From assembly GCA_943353855.1 (NCBI GenBank), contig CALRBD010000002.1, positions 1 to 48,939 of the forward strand: DNA of 48,939 bases, in the 5' to 3' direction. The DNA comes from an uncultured Candidatus Saccharimonas sp. (GTDB lineage Bacteria > Patescibacteriota > Saccharimonadia > Saccharimonadales > AWTP1-31). This document shows positions 1-7,727 of this stretch, piece after piece; the stretch's first letter is position 1, and each line of letters opens with the position of its first letter. The translations under genes were made by a program, and so were the position numbers. Under the pieces are notes generated by a model. It saw only the letters and a list, made by a program, of their open reading frames with translations, did not search any database and was not told where the DNA came from.

Positions 1-156
1 GGAACTGGCGGCGGCGGTAACGGTGGCGGAACAACTGGCAACGGAACTGGCGGCGGCGGTAACGGTGGCGGAACAACTGGCAACGGAACTGGCGGCGGCG
101 GTAACGGTGGCGGAACAACTGGCAACGGAACTGGCGGCGGCGGTAACGGTGGCGGA
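1..156 (+). repeat. 42-bp tandem repeat, about 3.7 copies
   Basis: Perfect 42-bp units start at 1, 43 and 85, with a 30-bp partial unit from 127 to 156. The unit is 14 codons, so copy-number change would keep the reading frame. The array continues off the left edge. Confidence 0.95.
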
Positions 157-309
157 GATGGTGGAAATGCAACTCCAACAACTATCTACCACCCACCTAC
201 AACTGCTCGTCCTCCTGTAACTACTATGCCACCAAGGCCAACTACAACAACTACAACAACTACGCAACCTAAAGGATCTGAAGTAACAATTCCAGGTGCG
301 CCTAACTAA
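1..309 (+). CDS. Glycine-rich repeat surface protein, C-terminal part (5' end outside window)
   Basis: The open frame enters from the left edge in frame 1 and ends at TAA 307-309. The visible part begins with about 3.7 copies of a 14-residue Gly/Thr/Asn repeat (unit GTGGGGNGGGTTGN). It then passes into a Pro/Thr-rich stretch with a run of eight threonines and ends GSEVTIPGAPN. Low-complexity Gly, Pro and Thr segments of this kind are typical of extended wall- or surface-exposed regions. No membrane anchor or sortase motif is present at this end. It lies 25 bases upstream of the LPDTG surface-protein gene on the same strand, so co-transcription is likely. Function is unknown. An overlapping frame also reads open through the repeat, but only because the repeat length is a multiple of three. 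Confidence 0.7.
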   Translation, partial: GTGGGGNGGGTTGNGTGGGGNGGGTTGNGTGGGGNGGGTTGNGTGGGGNGGGDGGNATPTTIYHPPTTARPPVTTMPPRPTTTTTTTTQPKGSEVTIPGAPN

Positions 310-334
310 GCGAAGAAAGAACTAAGGAGATACT

Positions 335-1417
335 ATGAAATTATTTAAGAACATACTAAAAGGCCTAATTCCAGTATTCGCAAGTGTTATGATCTTTGCA
401 TCATTAGCAGGTCGCGCATACGCAATACCGTATACAGGTGCTACAACACCACCTGCTCCAAGCCCAGCATTTAACGTCTATACTGGCGTTCCAAGCGAAG
501 GTAACGAAGCAGACTTCCTACGAGGAAAAGTTCTAGGAGACACAAGTCCTTCTACAACTAATGTACAGAATAGCTGTGCTACAGGTACTAAATTTCAACT
601 ACGTGTTTACGTACACAACGGTGCAAGCCAAGACCTAAACGGAAACGGTACAGGCCCAAGCGTTGCTCGTGACACTAAAGTTAAAGTGGATCTAAAGAAC
701 GCAACTTCAAAAAGTGCATTTGACCCACAAGCAACACTTAGTGCTTCTAACGCAACTTCAAAAAGTGCAAGCATGTCACTTACCTGTACTAATGGTAAGG
801 TTGTAAAACTTAGTTATATCACTGGTACAGCAAAACAGTTTACTTCTGCTGGTGAAAAAGCATTGAGTGACTCAATTGTAACTACCGGAGCTCCAATTGG
901 AACAGTAAATCCAGACGGAAACGTATGGGGATGTTGGGACCAGCGTGTATACGTTACTCTACAAGTTGAAGTAACAGAAGTTCCTGTTGTTGTAACAGGT
1001 GACGGTGAATGCCGCGTTACAGATGTAACTGTACTTGATCAGACAGCTCGAAAAACTCGTGCTACTATCAATGCTGCTACAACAGGTCAAGGCGCATCTA
1101 TCATTGGTTATGAAATCAACTGGGGTGACAACACTGCAGTAAGTAACAAGCAAACTGATGAACACACATACGCTGCAGACGGTACTTATACTATCACTGC
1201 TCGTGTAAACGTAAAGATGCCTGACGGATCTACAAAATGGGTAACAAGTACTACTTGTACTCGTACTGTAACTTTCAAGAATGGTACAACTCCAGTCGTA
1301 CCACCATCTGGAAAACTTCCTGATACAGGTGCTGGAAACATTCTAGCTATCTTTGCCGCTACTGCTGCAATCGCTGCAATCGCACACCGATTTGTAATGC
1401 GACGCAAGAGTATCTAA
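335..1417 (+). CDS. LPxTG-type wall-anchored surface protein with PKD-like domain
   Basis: 360 residues. An N-terminal signal peptide (basic start, hydrophobic core about residues 10-28, Ala-rich end near GRAYA) is followed by an exported region. Residues about 225-315 look like a PKD/Ig-like fold, with phrases such as GYEINWGDN and YTITARVNV. The C terminus is a textbook sortase signal: LPDTG at residues 328-332, a hydrophobic Ala/Ile-rich helix, and a basic tail MRRKSI. The protein should be cleaved by sortase and fixed to the cell wall or a pilus-like polymer. An AAGGAG Shine-Dalgarno sequence lies about 8 bases before ATG. It follows the Gly-rich surface gene and is closed by the terminator at 1446-1476. 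The ligand is unknown. Confidence 0.8.
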   Translation: MKLFKNILKGLIPVFASVMIFASLAGRAYAIPYTGATTPPAPSPAFNVYTGVPSEGNEADFLRGKVLGDTSPSTTNVQNSCATGTKFQLRVYVHNGASQDLNGNGTGPSVARDTKVKVDLKNATSKSAFDPQATLSASNATSKSASMSLTCTNGKVVKLSYITGTAKQFTSAGEKALSDSIVTTGAPIGTVNPDGNVWGCWDQRVYVTLQVEVTEVPVVVTGDGECRVTDVTVLDQTARKTRATINAATTGQGASIIGYEINWGDNTAVSNKQTDEHTYAADGTYTITARVNVKMPDGSTKWVTSTTCTRTVTFKNGTTPVVPPSGKLPDTGAGNILAIFAATAAIAAIAHRFVMRRKSI

Positions 1418-1445
1418 TATAGATCAGTCCTAGCTGTGACGGCTA

Positions 1446-1476
1446 AAAAAGGAACTCCACATCGGAGTTCCTTTTT
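1446..1476 (+). terminator. Strong bidirectional rho-independent terminator
   Basis: A 13-bp perfect stem (AAAAAGGAACTCC / GGAGTTCCTTTTT) with loop ACATC has a T-run on one side and an A-run on the other. It can end both the upstream surface-protein operon (+) and the convergent Lnt-like gene (-). Confidence 0.9.
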
Positions 1477-1479
1477 AAT

Positions 1480-1507
1480 TGTCTTATATTTGTTCTTATG
1501 CTATGAT
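1480..1507 (+). promoter_or_regulatory. Sigma70-type promoter of candidate sRNA
   Basis: -35 TTGTCT (1480-1485), 16-bp spacer, -10 TATGAT (1502-1507). No ORF follows. The only downstream element is the terminator at 1556-1583. Confidence 0.5.
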
Positions 1508-1513
1508 GCGTAA

Positions 1514-1583
1514 GATCGTATGAGCACTCGTGACTGACCGCTCAAATACTTCTTAGCCTCGATTAAACAATCGGGGCTTTTTT
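1514..1583 (+). ncRNA. Candidate small RNA of about 70 nt
   Basis: A promoter (TTGTCT-16-TATGAT) is followed, without an ORF, by a possible hairpin (TGAGC 1521-1525 with GCTCA 1540-1544) and a rho-independent terminator. That terminator pairs GCCTCGATT 1556-1564 with AATCGGGGC 1569-1577 (one G-U pair) and ends in a run of T. The T-run is on the plus strand only, so this is not the terminator of the convergent gene. The predicted RNA would be antisense to the 3' tail of the Lnt-like mRNA. Transcription is inferred from sequence alone. Confidence 0.45.
1556..1583 (+). terminator. Rho-independent terminator (plus strand)
   Basis: A 9-bp stem GCCTCGATT / AATCGGGGC with loop AAAC and a six-T tract at 1578-1583. 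It closes the candidate sRNA. Confidence 0.75.
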
Positions 1584-3012
1584 ATTTCCTTATGTATACT
1601 TCTGCAGATAATATTTGTTTGTTCTGACCAGTAGATTCGACTAGAGTCTTGCCCTGATTATCTAAAATATAACTTTGTCCGCTACGGCTAGACTGCACGA
1701 AGGGTCGGTTATTGGATACTGCTTGAAAGCGAGCCATATTACGGGCGTATACATGATACAAGCTATTAGGCTGTAAGAATGCCAAGGAGGCAGTATTGAC
1801 CAGTACATCAGCTCCTTCGTTGGTCAGACGGCTATATTCATTCAGGGCGCTGACTCCACTGCAGGCTAGTGTTCCAATAGCTATGCCATCTTTGGTGACA
1901 TATACACGTTCTGGTTGTTTGCCACGCTCTAGTTGCTGCGTGTATCGGAAGTCTTCATTAATAGAACTTCGTCCAATAGTTTTAAAAGAAGCCTGGAGAC
2001 TGTAGGGGAGAAGCTCGCCTGTAGGAATTAGGAATGTCTTATCTTGTCTCTCAATTACTCGACCATCCCTAGACAGATAGATAATACGGTTCGTTCCCTT
2101 AGGACTTCTCCCGTTCACTATACTGGTAATTGCTACGCCATTACTGGAAAGAGGACTTAAATACTTTGAGACTTCCATATCCTGTTCTATGCCGGAATAT
2201 TCAGGCAGTACGAGAACGTCTGTACCACTTGGAGGGGATAGAGATTTATCGGTCTTCTTCATATCATCTGTCTCGGACAAATGTACGGAACTAACTATTA
2301 TCTTTCTTGAACTTTGCTGATTATCTCCCATTTTCCATCCAAGAGTAGTTACTAATGCAATAGCACACAAAATCATTAGGGAAGGATAGATCCTACGTTT
2401 AATTAACAAAAACAAAGCCAAGTTAACAAGAACAGTAATGAATGTTAGCCCGAAAAAGCCAACAATGCGTGAACTATATACTAATATTGTTCCTGAAGCT
2501 GGAACTGCCAAAGATCCCCAATTAAAGTTAGGACTCAAGCTCCCATTAGGCCCATATGCCATTGCCGCGAATAGATAGCTGCGCAAGACTTCAGCTACCG
2601 GGAACAGAAGGGGCAGGATAAATATTCGTCTGTCCGCCAACTTTATACTGGATAAGCAATAGCCAAGAGCCCCATAGGCTAATGCACTAAAGCTGCAAAC
2701 TAGGACCCATGCAATAGCCCTGGCTACAACTGTGATCCATCCGTTTAACCCAATACCCCAATTTTCAGGCGACATCTGAAAGAGAAATATATTAGCAAAT
2801 CCGCAAAGGATGACACCACCTAAATAGAAGTCTAGCGTAATCTGCTTACGTCTGAGACCCTTACTCTTCATAAGGTACATTAATATTGGAATAAGGCTAA
2901 AAAGTACTATCCAAGAATAACTTAAAGTAATGAGAGAGAAACCAGTTAAACCAAACCCAAATAAAAGTAACGTTCTTGGCGAATTAATTACGGATAATAT
3001 CTTCTTATACAC
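1582..3012 (-). CDS. Apolipoprotein N-acyltransferase-like membrane nitrilase-superfamily protein
   Basis: 476 residues. The N-terminal half has about six or seven hydrophobic helices. The C-terminal half resembles a carbon-nitrogen hydrolase (nitrilase) domain as in Lnt. The expected Glu-Lys-Cys triad can be placed at E271 (LPEYSG), K325 (DKTFLIPTGELLP, matching the Lnt lysine loop) and C384 (TLACSG). The residue after the cysteine differs from the usual CYE. Lnt adds the third acyl chain to lipoproteins at the membrane; homologs exist in some monoderms, so an outer membrane is not implied. Start is GTG at 3012, with -10 TATTAT (3019-3024) ending six bases before it, predicting a leaderless mRNA. 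A member with altered substrate is possible. Confidence 0.7.
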   Translation of the reverse strand: MYKKILSVINSPRTLLLFGFGLTGFSLITLSYSWIVLFSLIPILMYLMKSKGLRRKQITLDFYLGGVILCGFANIFLFQMSPENWGIGLNGWITVVARAIAWVLVCSFSALAYGALGYCLSSIKLADRRIFILPLLFPVAEVLRSYLFAAMAYGPNGSLSPNFNWGSLAVPASGTILVYSSRIVGFFGLTFITVLVNLALFLLIKRRIYPSLMILCAIALVTTLGWKMGDNQQSSRKIIVSSVHLSETDDMKKTDKSLSPPSGTDVLVLPEYSGIEQDMEVSKYLSPLSSNGVAITSIVNGRSPKGTNRIIYLSRDGRVIERQDKTFLIPTGELLPYSLQASFKTIGRSSINEDFRYTQQLERGKQPERVYVTKDGIAIGTLACSGVSALNEYSRLTNEGADVLVNTASLAFLQPNSLYHVYARNMARFQAVSNNRPFVQSSRSGQSYILDNQGKTLVESTGQNKQILSAEVYIRK

Positions 3013-3024
3013 TTATCTATAATA
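3013..3024 (-). promoter_or_regulatory. -10 element of leaderless Lnt-like mRNA
   Basis: On the minus strand TATTAT is followed by AGATAA and then the GTG start. The six-base gap places transcription start on the start codon. Confidence 0.5.
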
Positions 3025-3070
3025 GCACTCACAATGGATAATATAGGGCTGTAATAAACGTGATTGTTAT

Positions 3071-3078
3071 GGTATAAT
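3071..3078 (+). promoter_or_regulatory. Extended -10 promoter of tRNA-Glu
   Basis: TGGTATAAT-type extended -10 (TATAAT at 3073-3078) lies 23 bases before the tRNA. The two downstream tRNA-Glu-like copies have no counterpart. Confidence 0.65.
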
Positions 3079-3101
3079 ATTTTGGTTATAAATAGATACG
3101 T

Positions 3102-3176
3102 GGTCCCATCGTCTAACGGTTAGGACACCAGGTTTTCATCCTGGCAATAGGAGTTCGATTCTCCTTGGGATCACCA
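3102..3176 (+). tRNA. tRNA-Glu (anticodon UUC)
   Basis: A 75-nt cloverleaf with encoded CCA. The acceptor GGTCCCA pairs with TGGGATC. The anticodon arm is CCAGG-TTTTCAT-CCTGG with anticodon TTC, and the T-arm is AGGAG-TTCGATT-CTCCT. The D-stem G10-C25 pair is intact here. It has its own promoter and terminator, so this is the functional copy among three in the window. Confidence 0.95.
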
Positions 3177-3206
3177 AAAAAGACTCAGTATATCTGAGTC
3201 TTTTTT
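3177..3206 (+). terminator. tRNA-Glu terminator (bidirectional)
   Basis: AAAAAGACTCAG / CTGAGTCTTTTTT with loop TATAT directly follows the tRNA CCA. Symmetrical A and T runs let it also end the minus-strand module ending at 3230. Confidence 0.9.
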
Positions 3207-3229
3207 GTGTAGAACTGTCTTAACTATAT

Positions 3230-3523
3230 TTAATGATAACCCGGCGTACAAACAACGCCACCTTCACTATTAGTAACTTGATAAGAGTAACCAGCTTTCT
3301 CACAGAAACTGCCTTCTGTCACTTTTTGAAGTTTGGAATTAGATTTTTCAATAGTTGCCTCATCTGATACTCTTGGCTTTGATTCATAATAAGCTTCAAT
3401 TTTTTTTGCGACTACTTCGCGTTTAGTACTTGGCCTATTGGTGTTCCATCTATATATTCCGAACCCAGAAATGAGTAATACTATCACTGATATTCCCAAC
3501 AAAATACTTTTCTTATTGATCAT
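3230..3523 (-). CDS. Small membrane-anchored protein, partner of metalloprotease gene
   Basis: 97 residues. One N-terminal transmembrane segment (about 7-24) is followed by a short extracytoplasmic region with a basic and helical stretch, then two cysteines near the end (FCEKAGY and VVCTPGYH). It lies 16 bases downstream of the metalloprotease-bearing gene on the same strand, with a GAGGGG ribosome-binding sequence, so it should be co-translated from the same mRNA. It occupies the same slot as the small proteins at 5722 and 7887 but has no clear sequence similarity to them. No family recognised. A chaperone, inhibitor or immunity-like role is possible only by analogy of position. Confidence 0.65.
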   Translation of the reverse strand: MINKKSILLGISVIVLLISGFGIYRWNTNRPSTKREVVAKKIEAYYESKPRVSDEATIEKSNSKLQKVTEGSFCEKAGYSYQVTNSEGGVVCTPGYH

Positions 3524-3539
3524 ACTAATTACCCCTCTT

Positions 3540-5432
3540 TTATCTTATGAAAAATTGCGAATTTGCAATATTCCAGTTGTTAGCTAAATATGAACCTGCA
3601 GGTGGATTTGTGCTGAAATAATCATCATTTCCGCAATCTAGAAGAAAATTCTGTGTAGGATTCGTACATGCACTAAAGTCAAGAGCCGTTGAGTCATCCT
3701 TGTAGCACATTAAGTCAAACTCATCATGACAGTGACCTTTAGTAGAGCCATGAGGCGATTTGCTACTCACTGCTCCAAAGGTGTGCATTAACTCATGGGT
3801 TTGTACATCGCTTGGAGCACGATCTCCCGCAGCTATAATTGGCTTTGAGCAGTCAGCTAGTAGTCTACCGTTATTATCAACGTTACCTGTAGGAAATATT
3901 GCAATGCCGGGCAGGTTTTCGTTTATATTAGTTATTGGATTTGGCGTTTCAAATAGATTATCGAAATCAGCTTGATTATTTATAGTCGCTCCCTTTGAAC
4001 GAAGTAACTGCACAAAAGCATTTGTCTCTGCTTGATTGGCCGGACCTATAGGACCTGCCAATCCGCAAGTCCCTCCATAGGATTTCATATTGTGATCGAC
4101 GTAAAAGGTATATTTTCGCAAACTGGATGTCAATCCAAATTTCTTTTCACTAAGTTTACCAATTAATTTTTCCAAAGATTCATCACCGTAGTTATTTATC
4201 TGTTGTTGGTCAGCCTTAGTCAACATAACTGATTTGATGTCAAGGTTGCAATCTACTTTCTTGTTATCGTGAACATATCGTATTTTTCTCATGCCTTTGG
4301 TTTTTTGCGCTGTTTTCTGAACAGTTTGATCAGCTCTTACTGCCTGTGCAATAATTTCGCTACGTTTTTGCTCCAGTCTATTAGGCTCGCCTTCAAAGTA
4401 TAAGTACATGTACTGCACTCTGTTACCACTAACACCATCCCCGTCACAAGCAATTTTTGCTAAATCAGGTAATGGCGGTGCAGTCGGTGCAGGATTTGTT
4501 GGTGCAGTCGGTGCAGGATTTGTTGGTGCAGTCGGTGCAGGATTTGTTGGTGCAGTCGGTGCAGGATTTACAGTACGGTTGGATGGATTAGTTAATGCAG
4601 TATTCCATTTATTACGACATTCTTGAGTGAAGCGACTAGGAAATAACTCTTTTACGTATGCGTCTAATGTTGCAGGACATTCGTTACTACTGCCTACAGT
4701 TCCATTTGCAACAGCTTGTTCAAGATTTTTTCGTGCGGCTGCACACCTTTCACTAATGAAGTTCTCTTTAACAGAACAGTCATAGGGATTAGCTTGAGGT
4801 TTGTTGTCTGGCGCTATTGCCTGGTAGTTTGGAGGGAAAGCATAAAATGGAACACCACCATCTTTCCATCCGTTAGGGTTATTCGTATCTGCAGCAATGA
4901 CTTTGTCGCGCCAAGCACTATCTGTCGTGAATATAACTTTGGTAGTGCCACCTGATTGAGTCAGTCTATATACTGGTACAAGCCCAGGCCGACTAGCGGA
5001 AGGCCAAGCATAAAAAGCTATTCCCTCATTGGCTACTTGGCCAGGAGCTTTAGCTTCTTTATCTTTCTTTCCAGCTTCAAACATATAATCATGCCATGTA
5101 ACGGAGCCATTATAGACCCTATACACCGGCTGCGCACCATCTAGTGTGCTGGTTGGAGCTCTAAAAGCTGTCCCAAAGTATAAGGGCCAATTTGCGGTGT
5201 CTTTCCCAAGATTTTGAGCTTCCGGTCCGTTACTTAGGACATTATCAAGATTACCTTGTACTTGGTCAATGTCACAGATATTTACACCCTTTTCAGGCTG
5301 ACAGTTATTTGGAGAAGCTCCACTTATGAAAACTCTCCAGGCACCGAAAGCTGCAATTATGACAATAAGCAAGATAGATATGTTGCGTTTACTGCTTAAA
5401 ATTGATAATTTATTATTTTTTGTTTTAGCCAT
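3540..5432 (-). CDS. Membrane-anchored DUF5648-like protein with C-terminal zinc metalloprotease domain
   Basis: 630 residues. A basic cytoplasmic N terminus and transmembrane segment (about 17-36) are followed by an extracellular part. Residues about 90-205 resemble DUF5648 repeats, with PVYRVYN, FYAWP, VPVYRL, IFTTD and FYAFPP blocks. Next comes a Cys-containing helical motif (DCSVKENFISERC), then four copies of PAPTAPTN as linker. The C-terminal domain carries HELMHTFG (H546, E547, H550), followed by SPHGSTKGHC and DLMCYKD, the pattern of secreted metzincin-like actinobacterial zinc proteases. It is probably a surface-bound protease facing host or neighbour cells. Two paralogs (6155, 8331) share the N-terminal half but not the protease. 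An AAGGA Shine-Dalgarno precedes ATG. Confidence 0.8.
   Translation of the reverse strand: MAKTKNNKLSILSSKRNISILLIVIIAAFGAWRVFISGASPNNCQPEKGVNICDIDQVQGNLDNVLSNGPEAQNLGKDTANWPLYFGTAFRAPTSTLDGAQPVYRVYNGSVTWHDYMFEAGKKDKEAKAPGQVANEGIAFYAWPSASRPGLVPVYRLTQSGGTTKVIFTTDSAWRDKVIAADTNNPNGWKDGGVPFYAFPPNYQAIAPDNKPQANPYDCSVKENFISERCAAARKNLEQAVANGTVGSSNECPATLDAYVKELFPSRFTQECRNKWNTALTNPSNRTVNPAPTAPTNPAPTAPTNPAPTAPTNPAPTAPPLPDLAKIACDGDGVSGNRVQYMYLYFEGEPNRLEQKRSEIIAQAVRADQTVQKTAQKTKGMRKIRYVHDNKKVDCNLDIKSVMLTKADQQQINNYGDESLEKLIGKLSEKKFGLTSSLRKYTFYVDHNMKSYGGTCGLAGPIGPANQAETNAFVQLLRSKGATINNQADFDNLFETPNPITNINENLPGIAIFPTGNVDNNGRLLADCSKPIIAAGDRAPSDVQTHELMHTFGAVSSKSPHGSTKGHCHDEFDLMCYKDDSTALDFSACTNPTQNFLLDCGNDDYFSTNPPAGSYLANNWNIANSQFFIR
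4477..4569 (-). repeat. 24-bp tandem repeat encoding Pro/Ala/Thr linker
   Basis: Perfect 24-bp units at 4477, 4501 and 4525 and a 21-bp partial unit from 4549 encode the NPAPTAPT linker between the conserved N-terminal part and the protease domain. Confidence 0.95.
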
Positions 5433-5506
5433 TTATAGTCCTTATGGTTATATTTTCATAATAATAACACACAAACATAATTATTATAAAAAAGTATTGC
5501 GGGTCT

Positions 5507-5595
5507 CTATAGATTAACATATGAGTTATTAGTGAAAGTCCAGGCATTACCTAGCTCATCGCTCTAAATTAGGAAGCTTGTTCCAGCTGTAATAC
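5507..5595 (-). pseudogene. Remnant of 3' end of the 9877-10950 gene, copy 1
   Basis: The minus strand encodes SDELGNAWTFTNNSYVNL and a TAG stop, the same C terminus as the intact gene at 9877. Upstream of it an in-frame TAG follows AGTSFLI, and homology then fades into the tRNA-Glu-like copy. The fragment has no start and is a by-product of tandem duplication. Confidence 0.85.
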
Positions 5596-5603
5596 TGTCG
5601 AGG

Positions 5604-5678
5604 TGCCCCATAGTCTAACGGTTAGGAAACCAGGTTTTCATCCTGGCAATAGGATTTCGATTCTCCTTGGGATCACCA
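5604..5678 (+). pseudogene. tRNA-Glu pseudogene (copy 2)
   Basis: 75-nt copy of the tRNA-Glu at 3102, with identical anticodon arm and encoded CCA but several broken pairs. Acceptor positions 1 and 3 mismatch, D-stem G10 faces A25, and the T-stem has ATTTCG where the functional gene has AGTTCG, losing the conserved G53-C61 pair. There is no nearby promoter and the downstream terminator hairpin is gone. Confidence 0.85.
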
Positions 5679-5721
5679 AAAATAAGCCCTGTTATCTAAC
5701 CTAAATAGTGTCAATGAATGA

Positions 5722-6129
5722 TCAGCCCTCAATTATATTTGATAATGTCACTACCCATTTTGAATTAACTTTTATAGTTGTCACGGCGACTGTTACGGTT
5801 TTTTGATCTTTAGTTTTAATAGTGTAGAAAGTTTGATTTTCTATGGGAGAAGTCATAGTGTAAGTTTTAGTGATCTCTCCGCCCTTTAATGCGCTGTATA
5901 ATTTTTCAAAGTTTTCTTTCGTAATGTTGCTTCTATAAGTTTCATTAAGGTTATCGTATGTCACCCTATTCGCATCTTCCTCCGCAATGGTTGCAAAAAT
6001 AAAGTCGTTTGCTGCATTAGTTGATGCTGAGTATACTTTATTATTTTGATTTTGCTGATATTTAATTCCTCCAAAGAATGCAAGTCCTATTATTACAACC
6101 ACACCAATAACTGATATTAATTTTTTCAT
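5722..6129 (-). CDS. Small membrane-anchored protein, paralog of 7887-8282
   Basis: 135 residues. One N-terminal transmembrane helix (about 4-21) is followed by an extracytoplasmic alpha+beta domain ending WVVTLSNIIEG. It shares with the 7887 protein the sequence path KYQQNQN, NLNETY, GGxIT.YT.TSPIENQ.(F/Y)YTI.TKD and KWVVT. The shape (helices then strands, with a K..TV.V element) recalls small NTF2-like or DUF4878-type domains, but this is a guess. It lies 25 bases downstream of the DUF5648-like gene at 6155 and should be co-transcribed. Confidence 0.7.
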   Translation of the reverse strand: MKKLISVIGVVVIIGLAFFGGIKYQQNQNNKVYSASTNAANDFIFATIAEEDANRVTYDNLNETYRSNITKENFEKLYSALKGGEITKTYTMTSPIENQTFYTIKTKDQKTVTVAVTTIKVNSKWVVTLSNIIEG

Positions 6130-6154
6130 AATTATTCCCCTATTTATTATTTAT

Positions 6155-7561
6155 TTAGTAAGGCCCGTCTAACCTGTATTTATAATCTTTAAATCGTGCT
6201 TGATTATTGAGATTGTCTGCTTTATTTTTACACATAGTTTCTGCAAGTGCTTTATTCCCTATATAATTTTTAAATTCATAAGTCTGAGCTGTCCCTTTTA
6301 CCCATATTTCACTACTAAATCCGATATTATTTTTGCCTGGAATTAACTGGCATTTCCAGTTTCTTCCAATCGTACTTCCTGCCCCTACGCAAAGTCCATT
6401 GCCAGCTGGATACCACGTATTACCTCTGTTCTGGCAGTTAGTTGCTCTTGTTAAGCGATCTAATGAAGCGGCATTAATACATCTTCCATATAAAAATATT
6501 TCTCCATCAGGACAGTTCGTTGAAGTGCTTCCCGGTATTATGCCGTCATCGCCATTATCGCCACCCCTAGTTGCTCCGCCACCACCATTATTTTGTCGCG
6601 CTATAGCGGCTTGCCTATCGGCATTTTCACGAGCTATACGTTCTTCTTCTGCTTTTTCAAACGCAGCTCGTGCATCTCTACATCTGTCGCTAACAAAGTT
6701 CTCTCTTATGGAACAGTTAGACTGCTCTTTATTCCACTTATCTTGGCACGCTTGAGGGAAGCGACTTGGAAAAGGTTCTTTAATGTATGCCGCTAGAGTT
6801 TCAGGACAATCATTGCTAGCAGCAACGTTTCCGTTGGCCACAGCTTCATTAAGATTGTTCCGTGCCCCAGTACATCTGTCGCTAACAAAGTTCTCTTTTA
6901 TTGAACAGTCATTGGGATTAGCCTGAGGTTTGTTGTCTGGCGCTATTGCCTGATAGTTTGGAGGGAATGCATAAAATGGAATACCACCATCTTTCCACCC
7001 ATCTTTGTTATTAATATCGGCTGCAACTAATTTGTCTCTCCATGCTCTATCAGTTGTGAAAATAACTTTAGTTGTTCCACCACTTTGAGTTAACCGGTAG
7101 ACAGGCACAAGCCCGGGCCGACTAGCGGAAGGCCACGCATAAAAAGCTATTCCCTCGTTGGCTACCTGGCCTGGAGCCTTAGCTTCTTTATCTTTCTTAC
7201 CAGCTTCAAACATATAATCATGCCAAGAAACAGAGCTATTAAAAACTCTATATACCGGCTGTGCTCCATCTAGTGCGCTCGTTGGAGCTCTAAATGCTGC
7301 ACCAAGGTATAAGGGCCAGTTTGCGGTGTCTTTACCAAGATTTTGAGCCTCTGTTCCGTTGCTAAGTATGTTATCAACATTTCCATGCACTTGATCTATA
7401 TCGCAGATATTTACGCCCTTTTCAGGCTGACAGTTATTTGGTGCGGCTCCACTCAGGAAAACTCTCCATGCACCGAAAGCTGCAATGATAACAATTAGCA
7501 AGATAGATATATTACGTTTACTGCTTAAAATTGATAATTTATTATTTTTTGTTTTAGCCAT
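6155..7561 (-). CDS. Membrane-anchored DUF5648-like surface protein, variant C terminus A
   Basis: 468 residues. Its first 35 residues are almost identical to those of the 3540 paralog, with a transmembrane anchor at about 17-36 and DUF5648-like blocks at about 90-205. Two Cys-containing repeats (CSIKENFVSDRC and CSIRENFVSDRC) follow, then an Ala/Arg/Glu-rich helix and a Gly-rich linker. The C-terminal domain of about 115 residues is Cys-rich: CPDGEIFLYGRC, NCQNRGNTWYPAGNGLC, then NWKCQLIPG. It ends YKYRLDGPY. The last domain is alignable with the 8331 protein (ending YTNQLSGPY) and unrelated to the protease of the 3540 paralog. AAGGA precedes the ATG. Function unknown; probably a surface adhesin or effector. 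Confidence 0.75.
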   Translation of the reverse strand: MAKTKNNKLSILSSKRNISILLIVIIAAFGAWRVFLSGAAPNNCQPEKGVNICDIDQVHGNVDNILSNGTEAQNLGKDTANWPLYLGAAFRAPTSALDGAQPVYRVFNSSVSWHDYMFEAGKKDKEAKAPGQVANEGIAFYAWPSASRPGLVPVYRLTQSGGTTKVIFTTDRAWRDKLVAADINNKDGWKDGGIPFYAFPPNYQAIAPDNKPQANPNDCSIKENFVSDRCTGARNNLNEAVANGNVAASNDCPETLAAYIKEPFPSRFPQACQDKWNKEQSNCSIRENFVSDRCRDARAAFEKAEEERIARENADRQAAIARQNNGGGGATRGGDNGDDGIIPGSTSTNCPDGEIFLYGRCINAASLDRLTRATNCQNRGNTWYPAGNGLCVGAGSTIGRNWKCQLIPGKNNIGFSSEIWVKGTAQTYEFKNYIGNKALAETMCKNKADNLNNQARFKDYKYRLDGPY

Positions 7562-7640
7562 TTACTATCCTTATGGTTAGTGATTTCATAATGATAACAC
7601 ACGCACCATTGTTTCCTCTAAATTGATTATTAAGAATCTT

Positions 7641-7725
7641 ATATATGAGATATTTATGAAGGCCCAGGCATTACCTAGCTCATCGCTCTGTAATGTGAAG
7701 CTTGTGCCAGCGGTAGGGCTAGCAT
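7641..7725 (-). pseudogene. Remnant of 3' end of the 9877-10950 gene, copy 2
   Basis: The minus strand reads SPTAGTSFTLQSDELGNAW and continues past the original stop position. This matches the end of the intact gene (SPAAGTSFILQSDELGNAW). The copy abuts the tRNA-Glu-like sequence at 7728. Confidence 0.85.
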
Positions 7726-7727
7726 GT

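Noticed and set aside
23-220. Open frame MAEQLATELAAAV... over the 42-bp repeat
   Set aside because: It exists only because the repeat length is a multiple of three. The Gly-rich frame continues to a proper C terminus and is in operon with the next surface gene.
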